DNA of 22,852 bases, taken from Planctomycetota bacterium (GTDB lineage: Bacteria > Planctomycetota > Planctomycetia > Planctomycetales > Planctomycetaceae). Shown here in pieces: positions 7,879-14,977 of this stretch. Location of the stretch: contig QWOR01000132.1 in the NCBI GenBank assembly GCA_003669575.1, forward strand, positions 1 to 22,852, in the 5' to 3' direction. Numbering within the stretch: position 1 is the first letter of the stretch; every line of letters starts with the position of its first letter. Below the pieces are notes generated by a model. That model worked only from the letters and a program-made list of their open reading frames with translations, was not told the DNA's origin and made no database searches. The translations under genes were made by a program, and so were the position numbers.

Positions 7879-7916
7879 CGACCGATCCCGGTGTTGCTCG
7901 CAAACTGGATCGGTCG
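7879..7916. promoter_or_regulatory. Nested inverted repeat in the DegT/DUF1501 divergent region
   Basis: CGACCGATCC (7879-7888) and GGATCGGTCG (7907-7916) are perfect ten-base complements 18 bases apart, with a nearly concentric inner TTGC-TC-GCAA at 7894-7903. It lies 22 bases before the likely ATG of the DUF1501 gene at 7938. A poor promoter-like pair (TTGCTC at 7894, TATCTT at 7918, spacer 18) overlaps it, which would suit an operator; alternatively it folds as a leader hairpin. The dyad is visible; its role is inferred. Confidence 0.45.
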
Positions 7917-7937
7917 ATATCTTATGAAGGTGCGCTT

Positions 7938-9410
7938 ATGCATTTGAGGGAGCCCGAGATGACCGTGCCGACAAGTACCCCGCATACACGAGCTGCATTT
8001 GCAGACCTGTGGGGAACGGTCCGCGAAGGGTTGACGCTTGATTCACGACGCAATTTTCTGAAAGTCGGTCTGGCGGGGTTGGCTGGGCTGTCATTGCCCC
8101 GCCTTCTTGAGCAGCGGGCTGCTGCTGGTCCGGCGAAGGCCCCCGATGGCAAGAGCGTGATCCTGCTGTGGATGGCGGGCGGACCGAGTCACATTGATAC
8201 CTGGGACTCGAAGCCCGACCGTCCCTGGAACAATCGCGGGCCGTTTGGCGTGACGCAGACCAAGATCCCCGGGGTCGTGATCTGTGACCGCCTGCCGAAA
8301 CAGGCGGCGATGCTCGACGACATGACGCTGATTCGTTCAGTGGATTGTCGGTTCAGCAATCATGAACCCAACATGGTGATGCAGTCGGGGCATCCGGAAG
8401 CGGAACTCCGACTCAATCCGCAGGGTGACAAGTACCCTTCGATCGCGTCGGTCATCGCGAAACACCATGGTCCAAATCACCCGGGGATGCCTGCGTACGT
8501 TGCGTTTCAGACGGGACGATCACATATCGGTTACGGCGGCTGGCTGGGCAAGCAGTACGATCCGTTTATTGCCAACCGGGCGTCGAAGTTGCCGGTCTAC
8601 ACTAACGTCGGCGTTGATACCGGGCAGGTGACCGGCGCGGATCTGTTCCAACTGCCGAAGTCGTTGTCGGTGACGAGGCTCAAGGACCGGCAGACGCTGG
8701 CTCAGGATTTTGATCGGATGCGCAGCGGACTCGATCAGTCGGGAATCATGGACGCCAGCTCGGTGTATCAGCGGCAGGCCCTCGACATGCTGGTCGGGAG
8801 GCAGGCTCAGACGGCTTTCGACATCAGTTTGGAATCCGATGAATCGCGATCACTCTACGGCTCGCATCTCTGGTGTCAGCAGGCCCTGATTGCGCGGCGA
8901 CTGGTGGAGCGCGGGGCTGCGTTCGTCACCCTTGATCTCAGCTATCACCCCTCTTCCGGAACATGGGATACCCACGGGGACAACATTCCCCCGTACGGCG
9001 GAATCTCGAAAGGGCTGGGGCCGCTGTTGCCGCTGTTCGATCACTTGCTCACGACGCTGGTCGCGGATCTGAAAGCCCGCGGGCTGCTCGATAAGGTGCT
9101 GGTGATCGCGATGGGGGAGTTTGGCCGCACGCCATTTATGGGCTCGCAAGGCAGCTCCGATGGTCGCGATCACTGGCCGAACGTGTCCTCGATCTGCCTG
9201 GCCGGAGGTGGTCTGCGTCACGGGCAGGTCATTGGTAAGTCCGACCGCGACGGAGCCTTGATTGCCGAACGACCGGTGACTCCAGCAGATCTGGCTGCGA
9301 CGATTTACCGCCACATGGGCGTGCCGCAGGAAACGCAATTCCTCGACGACAGAGGACGCCCGAATTTCGTCGTCCGGGATAACGGCCAGCCGATCACGGA
9401 ATTGTTTTAG
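7938..9410 (+). CDS. DUF1501 protein with twin-arginine leader (first copy)
   Basis: DUF1501 proteins are abundant in planctomycetes, distantly like the alkaline phosphatase/sulfatase superfamily, with no settled activity. From the ATG at 7938 the protein has 490 residues. A Tat signal is clear: SRRNFLK at 36-42 followed by a hydrophobic GLAGLAGLSLP, so it should be exported folded. Family motifs are WMAGGPSHIDTWDSKP, DTHGDN, MGEFGRTPF and GRDHWP, whose Asp and His residues would suit metal binding. Two starts are credible: 7938 (GGTG five bases upstream) and 7959 (AGGGAG six bases upstream, the better site); both keep the Tat motif. An earlier GTG at 7812 would place the 7879-7916 dyad inside the gene and adds unconvincing residues. 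It converges on a second DUF1501 gene 49 bases away, and no DUF1553 partner sits on its own strand here. Confidence 0.88.
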   Translation: MHLREPEMTVPTSTPHTRAAFADLWGTVREGLTLDSRRNFLKVGLAGLAGLSLPRLLEQRAAAGPAKAPDGKSVILLWMAGGPSHIDTWDSKPDRPWNNRGPFGVTQTKIPGVVICDRLPKQAAMLDDMTLIRSVDCRFSNHEPNMVMQSGHPEAELRLNPQGDKYPSIASVIAKHHGPNHPGMPAYVAFQTGRSHIGYGGWLGKQYDPFIANRASKLPVYTNVGVDTGQVTGADLFQLPKSLSVTRLKDRQTLAQDFDRMRSGLDQSGIMDASSVYQRQALDMLVGRQAQTAFDISLESDESRSLYGSHLWCQQALIARRLVERGAAFVTLDLSYHPSSGTWDTHGDNIPPYGGISKGLGPLLPLFDHLLTTLVADLKARGLLDKVLVIAMGEFGRTPFMGSQGSSDGRDHWPNVSSICLAGGGLRHGQVIGKSDRDGALIAERPVTPADLAATIYRHMGVPQETQFLDDRGRPNFVVRDNGQPITELF

Positions 9411-9459
9411 ATCAGTGTTCCCCTCTTCACTCCCCTCACCGTTGCATGCCCCGTTTTTG

Positions 9460-10875
9460 TCAGCCGAGGATCGGGGTCACGACCTTCCCGGCGACATCGG
9501 TCAAACGATAATCGCGACCGGTGTGGCGGTAGGTCAGCTGGGTGTGGTCGAGGCCCATCAGGTGCAGGATCGTGGCGTGGAAGTCATGGACGTGGACCGG
9601 ATCGCGGGCCACGTCGATCCCATACTCATCCGATTCACCGTACGTCATCCCCGGCTTCACCCCCGCTCCCGCCAGCCAGGACGAAAAGACCCAGTGGTGA
9701 TGCTCGCGCCCCTTGGCACCTGCAACGGAGTTGAAGGGGGTACGGCCGAACTCGGTCGTCCAGACGACCAGCGTATCATCCAGTAGACCACGACGTTTCA
9801 GGTCCTTGAGCAACCCTGCCACGGCCTGGTCAACGTTCTTGGCGAGCGGCGCATGTGTCTGCATATCGCCGTGGGCGTCCCAGTTGTTGGATGACCCCAC
9901 ATCGATCAACTCGACAAACCGTACGCCACGTTCCGCCAGCCGGCGGGCGACAAGGCACTGCCACGCGAAGCCTTCGGTACTGCCGCGCGTCAACCCGTAA
10001 AGCGCGTGCGTCTCATCACTTTCTTTCGACAGATCGAACACTTCGGGCATCTCCGCCTGCATTCCGAAGGCGGTTTCAAAGGACTTGATGCGTGCCGCCA
10101 GTTGCGGATCGGTGGAACGGGTGGCGAGGTGGCGTTCGTTCATCTTGGAGAGCAGGCCCAGTTCGAGCTCCTGCAGACGGCTGCTGGCGGCACGGCGCTG
10201 GATGTTGGCGACTGGCTCGGGACCGGGAACAACGAGCGTGCCCTGATGCGAACCCGGAAGGAAATCACTGCCCCAGACCTGGCCTCCGGCGTACGGGGAC
10301 TTCGGCGCGATCACGACGAAGGAAGGGAGATTCCGGTTCATCGTGCCCAGGCCGTAGCTGACCCAGGATCCGATACTGGGGCGGGCAAAGGTGAACGACC
10401 CGGTGTGAATGCCGAGTGTGGCCTCGTAATGATTGGTATGGTCCGACTTCATCGAACGAATGACGCACAGGTCATCGACACACCCCGCCATGTGGGGGAA
10501 CAGTCCGCTGACTTCCGTACCCGATTGACCATGCGGAGCGAACTCCCATTCCGGTCGTTTGAGGAACATGTGGAAGTCCCCCTTGCGCCCCTGAAACTCG
10601 TTCACGGGAATTGTTTTTCCAGCGTCGGCAAAGAGCTTGGGCTTGGGGTCCCAGGAGTCGACATGCGAGACGCCGCCACTCATATAGAGGAAAATCACCC
10701 GCTTGGCCTTGGGGGCAAAATGCGATGGCCGGGGCGATAGCGGGTCGGCCGATGCCGATGTCCCTGCTTCATCCGCCAATAGCTGGGAGACAATCCCCGG
10801 AAAGAGGATCGATCCGCCAATCATGGAGCGGAGGACGTTCCGGCGCGTGGGGTTGAAACGTTGGGGAGTGTTCAT
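9460..10875 (-). CDS. DUF1501 protein with twin-arginine leader (second copy)
   Basis: A 471-residue relative of the convergent neighbour. The leader has TRRNVLR at 10-16 and a hydrophobic run ending near LLADEA, consistent with Tat export. Shared family motifs include YMSGGVSHVDSWDPKP, NWDAHGD, TTEFGRTPF and GREHHHW, and the C-terminal block HATILHLMGLDHTQLTYRHTG is the standard ending of this subgroup, a block the first copy lacks in this form. It follows the DUF1549/DUF1553 gene on the same strand with 54 bases between, the usual order for planctomycete pairs, so both are probably one transcript. A hairpin-forming repeat fills that gap and may reduce expression of this gene relative to the upstream one. 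No clear ribosome site precedes the ATG. Role unknown; substrate processing at the cell surface or periplasm is inference. Confidence 0.9.
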   Translation of the reverse strand: MNTPQRFNPTRRNVLRSMIGGSILFPGIVSQLLADEAGTSASADPLSPRPSHFAPKAKRVIFLYMSGGVSHVDSWDPKPKLFADAGKTIPVNEFQGRKGDFHMFLKRPEWEFAPHGQSGTEVSGLFPHMAGCVDDLCVIRSMKSDHTNHYEATLGIHTGSFTFARPSIGSWVSYGLGTMNRNLPSFVVIAPKSPYAGGQVWGSDFLPGSHQGTLVVPGPEPVANIQRRAASSRLQELELGLLSKMNERHLATRSTDPQLAARIKSFETAFGMQAEMPEVFDLSKESDETHALYGLTRGSTEGFAWQCLVARRLAERGVRFVELIDVGSSNNWDAHGDMQTHAPLAKNVDQAVAGLLKDLKRRGLLDDTLVVWTTEFGRTPFNSVAGAKGREHHHWVFSSWLAGAGVKPGMTYGESDEYGIDVARDPVHVHDFHATILHLMGLDHTQLTYRHTGRDYRLTDVAGKVVTPILG

Positions 10876-10893
10876 GGTGTCAGTTCTCTCTGA

Positions 10894-10922
10894 GCTCGCC
10901 CTCGCTGACGCTTCGGGTTGGT
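10894..10922. repeat. 29-base intergenic repeat, copy 2
   Basis: This matches 5905-5933 at 28 of 29 bases and sits in the 54-base gap between the DUF1553 gene and the downstream DUF1501 gene. It supplies the left arm of the stronger hairpin listed next. Confidence 0.75.
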
Positions 10923-10933
10923 TGAAGCGTCAG
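10905..10933 (-). terminator. Ten-base-stem hairpin overlapping the DUF1553 stop codon
   Basis: CTGACGCTTC (10905-10914) and GAAGCGTCAG (10924-10933) are perfect complements around a nine-base loop. On the minus strand the stem starts in the last Asp codon and includes the TGA of the DUF1553 gene (10930-10932), and ends about 30 bases before the DUF1501 start. No U-run follows, so it is not a textbook terminator; an attenuator, mRNA 3'-end stabiliser or REP element is as likely. Confidence 0.5.
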
Positions 10934-13900
10934 TCGACGTGAAGGAACTCGTTGCTGCCAATCAGCGTGCGGAGGTAGGCGGCCAGGGAGCGGGCTGGGA
11001 TGTTGTCGAGTTGATTAGCGGCCAGTTCAGCGCGGTAGGCCGCCAGGAACTCGAGGGCATCGGCCAGCTCGCTGGAGTTCGGTGCATGGCCGAAGGCGGT
11101 GAGCCAGGCCCGCTCGATCCACTGCGTTTCATCACCGCCGTCCGACTGAATGCGGGTGGCCCAGTGTTCCGACTTGGCGTGGATCATCGGATCGTTCAGG
11201 AAGAAGAGAGCCTGCGTCGGCACAGTGGTCCCCAGCCGGTCAGCGGTCGACGCATTGGGATCCGCTCCGTCGAACAGGGCCAGGAAAGGGTGCCGTTTCA
11301 GCCGCTGGGTCATCAGGTAGATGCTGCGTTTGTTATGGTCGTAAACTGCACTGAACGGGCCATGCTGCGAGTAGCCCCAGCTGATTGGTGATGGGAAGGG
11401 GTGTTCGTGTCCCGGAACGCGGTCAAGATCTCCGCTGACATCGAGGATGGAGTCACGGATCTCCTCGGCACTCAAGCGACGGCGGGCGAATACCGCGTAG
11501 AGATCATGGGCATCTGCGGAGTGGAGAGGAGCGGCTGAGTCCTGGGGAATGTCGGAGGCCAGCTGATAGGTCGCACTCAGCATGATCAGGCGGTGCATCG
11601 CCCGAATCGACCAGCCATTCTTCACGAACTGTGTCGCCAGATGGTCGAGCAACTCGGGGTGGGTCGGCGGCATGCCCCGCATCCCAAAGTCGTTCGGTGT
11701 TTTGACCAGCCCGCGTCCGAAGTGGTATTGCCAGATCCGATTGGCCATCACTCGAGCGGTCAGCGGGTTCTCCGGTTGGGTAATCCACTGTGCCAGTTCG
11801 AGCCGACCGCTGCCGGATGCCTGGGGACCGAGTGGTCCTCCGCCAAGCACCTGAATGAAGCCACGTGGGACCTCAACACCCGGCTGGGATGGTTCGCCTC
11901 GCATCTGCATGCGGACATTGTGCGGAGTACCTTCGGTTACTCCGTAGGTCATCTCGAACGGACCATTCACGAGCAATACATTGAGTTCTTCCGTCTGCTT
12001 AGCTGCCTGATCCTTGATGTCGGCCAGCTGTTGTCGCAGGGCGGCAATCTGATTGCGGCGGAAGACCTGGGCCTCGCTTGTTGGAGACGGAGTGGTTTCA
12101 CCGAACGGGCGCAGAGCGGTATCGCTGACGAAGAAGTTGTCGGCATCGAGGGCCGGGCGGACGCCTCCGATGTGGCCGTAGCTGTCGATAAACGTGTGGT
12201 CGAGCGTGCCATCCCAGCCAGTCGCGAACTGTCCACTAAAGTCGACCTTACGATCATCCGAAGCAAGGACACCGATGTAGGTCTTGGCATTCACATCGAG
12301 TGTCAGCTGGACCTGGTACCACTGCCCGATGTTGAGTGGAGCAACCGGCTCGCGGGCATCTCCGCTCCGGCGGAAGAACTCTGCTCCGTTGAAAAAGAGT
12401 TCCACAGCTGCGGAGTTCCCCGGACCGTGGCCGATGTAGTAACGCCACGATCCATTGCCTCCCGCGTCCTGGCTGGCACAGCGGAAGTCGAATGCGACAA
12501 ACAGGTGGCCATCCTTGTCAGGCTTGGTGTTCGGGAGCGGCTGGCCGAAGCCGTCATACTCGCCCCGATTAGGCATGTGGATCCCGATCGTCCCGGGAGC
12601 GAAGAGGTTCTCGAAGGGGCTTTGCGAGTTCGCAGAAACTGACACCACACTGTTCGGGCCAGCCCCCCATGGTGTGGTTGGTGCCTGATCGGCGGTCTGC
12701 AGTTCCACATCTCCATCGATGCCGGTCAGCGACTGCAGCTGAGTTGTGATCGCTGCGGGATCAATTCCTCCGGCGAGGGCAGCCAGTGACGGAGGTTCAG
12801 TCGTGGCCGGTGCGATGGGGGCGTCCTGGACTCCCAGGTTGTCATACGAGATCGCGGGGGATTTCGATTCCGCAGTCCCGGTCGAGGTCAGCTCGACGAA
12901 GTCAATGACGCCGTTCCATTGAGGCGAGAGTGGTTTCACGGGGAGATCGGATGCTGATTCGGTCGATGCCAGCCGTCCGGTCCATGTGCCCTGTTTCAAG
13001 TTGAGAACCAGTTGCAGATTATGCCACTGCGTGGCCTGCACGTTCGCCAGTTTTTCGGTCGTCTCGCCATTCTTCAACGAGACTGCGGTGGGTGAAATCA
13101 ACAGTTCGACAGCGGGGGAGGCTCCGAGAGCTCCGAGCGAGAATCGGTGTTCGGCTGTTTCTCCCTCACCCGCAGCTGCGATGCGGAAGTCGAGGCTGGC
13201 AGAGATCTGCTCGGTGTCCTCCCTCGTGTGACGGGGGCGGATCGATTGTGCGATCCGGTAGACACCAGTTCCTGCGGGAACATTCGCGCCGACCTTGCCG
13301 AGCGGGTAGAGGTTTTTGAAAGGGCTCTGAGCCGCAGTGGTCACCTCAATCCGACCCTCGTAAAGCCATGGCGGGACCAGCACACCGTTGCTGCCCCCCG
13401 CTGCGGGGGCCTGCATCTCAAAATCGCCATCCATATCGGCCAGCGAGCGGAGTACAGCTCCTGGAACAGGTTGCTTCAACTTGGAAAGCGAGTTGGAGAG
13501 GGCTGCCACGCGGTTCTCAAAATCCCGCCATTTCTGCTGGGCATCGCTCACGGGAATGAGCGGGGCCATTAGACGGAACTTTGATTTTTGCTCCGAGCCG
13601 GGGAACGCATACCGGCTGCTGTCGAAGATCCCGTACAGACCGTAGTAGTCCTGCATCGAAATCGGGTCGAACTTATGATCGTGGCAACGCACGCAACCTA
13701 TGCTCAGGCCAAGAACTGACTGGCCCAGATTGTCGAGAGTGTCCTGGATGGTCAGGTGGTGATAATTCTCGGAGTCGAAACCAAAGCGACGCGAGATCGC
13801 CAGATAGCCGGTGGCTGTGACGCGCTCGGCATATTTCTCAGGAGGTCCTTGAGCGGCCAGGATGTCTCCGGCGATCTGTTCTCGCAGGAATACGTCATAG

Positions 13901-14712
13901 GGCTTGTCCTGGTTGAAGGAGTCAACGACATAGTTGCGATAACGCCAGGCGAGGGGCACCGGATAGTCGGCTGTCTCTCCCGCGGTGTCAGCGTAGCGGA
14001 CAACGTCGAGCCAGTGACGCCCCCATTGCTCACCGTATGCGGGGGACTGGAGCAGTCGTTCCACCACGGTTTCAAAGGCCTGCGTTGAGGTGTCCTTGAG
14101 AAATGTATCGACCTCAGCTGCCGTGGGGGGCAGGCCAGTCAGGTCGTAGGTCGCCCGCCGGATCAACGTCGGTTTGTCTGCGGGCGGGGCGGGGCGGACT
14201 CCGGCAGCTTCCTGTCTGGCTCGAATAAAGTAGTCGATGCTCGTCTTCGGCCAGGTCGTATCAGCGATGGTGGGGAGTGGGACATCTTTGACCGGTTGGT
14301 AGGCCCAGTGCTTCTCGCCGACGAACTTGGCTGTAGTCTCCGGCCACTGGGCTCCCTCTTTGATCCATTGGGCAAAGTCAGCAAGCTGGTCAGCACGGAG
14401 GGCTTTGTCTTTCTCGGGCGGCATCGCGGAGACGTCGTCACTCTTCCGGGTGATCGCCTTCAGCAGCAGGCTCTCCTCCGGATTACCCGGGACGATGGCT
14501 GGGCCAGAGTCACCACCCGTCAGGAGAGCTTGTCGCGAGTCGATCCGCAGGTTACCTCCGGTCTTGCTGTCTCCGTGGCAACGAAAGCATGTCCCCGCGA
14601 GGACGGGCCGGATCTTGGCTTCAAAGTGATCCGCCTGTTCGTCCGCAGACAAGGATCCCGACAGGATCGTCTCCGCGAACATGAACAAGGCCACACTGGT
14701 CAACCATCTCAT
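10930..14712 (-). CDS. Large exported haem-binding DUF1549/DUF1553 (PSCyt1/PSCyt2/PSD1) protein with duplicated beta-sandwich insert
   Basis: This 1260-residue protein has the planctomycete PSCyt1-PSCyt2-PSD1 layout. Residues 1-23 are a signal peptide. PSCyt1 (about 28-125) carries a haem c motif CFRCH at 42-46 and a candidate axial Met in SAMPPEK. PSCyt2/DUF1549 (about 157-370) starts at SIDYFIRARQ, includes RRATYDLTGLPPT, and has a second CxxCH (CVRCH, 340-344) followed by DHKFDPISMQDYYGLYGIFDSS. DUF1553/PSD1 (about 965-1225) includes ENPLTARVMANRIWQYHFGRGLV and SAEEIRDSILDVSG. Between them lie two related modules, about 428-630 and 666-865, discussed under findings. The protein is expected in the periplasm or paryphoplasm, attached to c-type haem; substrate unknown, though similar proteins are often encoded near degradative enzymes. 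It leads a probable operon with the downstream DUF1501 gene and is divergent from hrpA. Confidence 0.9.
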   Translation of the reverse strand: MRWLTSVALFMFAETILSGSLSADEQADHFEAKIRPVLAGTCFRCHGDSKTGGNLRIDSRQALLTGGDSGPAIVPGNPEESLLLKAITRKSDDVSAMPPEKDKALRADQLADFAQWIKEGAQWPETTAKFVGEKHWAYQPVKDVPLPTIADTTWPKTSIDYFIRARQEAAGVRPAPPADKPTLIRRATYDLTGLPPTAAEVDTFLKDTSTQAFETVVERLLQSPAYGEQWGRHWLDVVRYADTAGETADYPVPLAWRYRNYVVDSFNQDKPYDVFLREQIAGDILAAQGPPEKYAERVTATGYLAISRRFGFDSENYHHLTIQDTLDNLGQSVLGLSIGCVRCHDHKFDPISMQDYYGLYGIFDSSRYAFPGSEQKSKFRLMAPLIPVSDAQQKWRDFENRVAALSNSLSKLKQPVPGAVLRSLADMDGDFEMQAPAAGGSNGVLVPPWLYEGRIEVTTAAQSPFKNLYPLGKVGANVPAGTGVYRIAQSIRPRHTREDTEQISASLDFRIAAAGEGETAEHRFSLGALGASPAVELLISPTAVSLKNGETTEKLANVQATQWHNLQLVLNLKQGTWTGRLASTESASDLPVKPLSPQWNGVIDFVELTSTGTAESKSPAISYDNLGVQDAPIAPATTEPPSLAALAGGIDPAAITTQLQSLTGIDGDVELQTADQAPTTPWGAGPNSVVSVSANSQSPFENLFAPGTIGIHMPNRGEYDGFGQPLPNTKPDKDGHLFVAFDFRCASQDAGGNGSWRYYIGHGPGNSAAVELFFNGAEFFRRSGDAREPVAPLNIGQWYQVQLTLDVNAKTYIGVLASDDRKVDFSGQFATGWDGTLDHTFIDSYGHIGGVRPALDADNFFVSDTALRPFGETTPSPTSEAQVFRRNQIAALRQQLADIKDQAAKQTEELNVLLVNGPFEMTYGVTEGTPHNVRMQMRGEPSQPGVEVPRGFIQVLGGGPLGPQASGSGRLELAQWITQPENPLTARVMANRIWQYHFGRGLVKTPNDFGMRGMPPTHPELLDHLATQFVKNGWSIRAMHRLIMLSATYQLASDIPQDSAAPLHSADAHDLYAVFARRRLSAEEIRDSILDVSGDLDRVPGHEHPFPSPISWGYSQHGPFSAVYDHNKRSIYLMTQRLKRHPFLALFDGADPNASTADRLGTTVPTQALFFLNDPMIHAKSEHWATRIQSDGGDETQWIERAWLTAFGHAPNSSELADALEFLAAYRAELAANQLDNIPARSLAAYLRTLIGSNEFLHVD

Positions 14713-14748
14713 TGACGCGACTCCAGGTTGCGGTACGGATAGGACTTC

Positions 14749-14758
14749 CGACCGGTCG
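14749..14758. promoter_or_regulatory. CGACCGGTCG palindrome near the predicted start of the DUF1553 transcript
   Basis: A perfect ten-base palindrome lies a few bases downstream of the proposed -10 box of the DUF1553 promoter, where an operator would block initiation. Its halves CGACCG and CGGTCG also end the dyad at 7879-7916 before the other DUF1501 gene. Ten-base palindromes are common by chance, so only the position and the shared half-sites make it worth noting. Confidence 0.25.
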
Positions 14759-14762
14759 TTCT

Positions 14763-14789
14763 ATTGTACCTGAGTGAGTGAGATGTCAC
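14763..14789 (-). promoter_or_regulatory. Candidate promoter of the DUF1553-DUF1501 operon
   Basis: Read on the minus strand, GTGACA (five of six to the -35 consensus, bases 14784-14789) and TACAAT (five of six to the -10 consensus, 14763-14768) are separated by 15 bases, slightly short. Initiation near 14756 would give a leader of about 44 bases before the ATG at 14712. Confidence 0.35.
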
Positions 14790-14870
14790 AGCATTGGAGG
14801 GGGAGACGGGGAGAGTGGGAGAGGGTGCGATTTACAGAGGGGTGTATTGAGCTCTATTTGTCCTCGACGT

Positions 14871-14898
14871 TCGACACGGTCACGAATCCCGTTACGAT
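14871..14898 (+). promoter_or_regulatory. Candidate hrpA promoter
   Basis: TCGACA (14871-14876, five of six to TTGACA) and TACGAT (14893-14898, four of six to TATAAT) are 16 bases apart in the divergent region. Initiation near 14905 would leave a leader of about 70 bases before the TTG start at 14978. Confidence 0.3.
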
Positions 14899-14977
14899 CT
14901 GGGGTCCGCGAACTGGTGGCAATTCTGTGTGTCCTGCCCGGTTCACTTCCATTTCGACCTGACAGACGGAATCTCTC

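Noticed and set aside
9411..9459. Bidirectional terminator between the convergent DUF1501 genes
   Set aside because: There is a GCATGC palindrome and a T5 run, but no stem of useful length leading into the T-run.
10006..10740. Plus-strand open frame of 244 codons across the second DUF1501 gene
   Set aside because: Antisense to a gene with intact Tat and DUF1501 motifs; no independent coding evidence.
11593..12642. Plus-strand open frame of 349 codons within the DUF1553 gene
   Set aside because: It mirrors the codon structure of the opposite strand and has no family-like motif; the minus-strand protein is continuous and recognisable.
14796..14825. Nearly pure purine tract in the DUF1553-hrpA divergent region
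   Set aside because: It has two pyrimidine interruptions and no mirror symmetry, so a special structure is not supported; it may simply be a compositional run.
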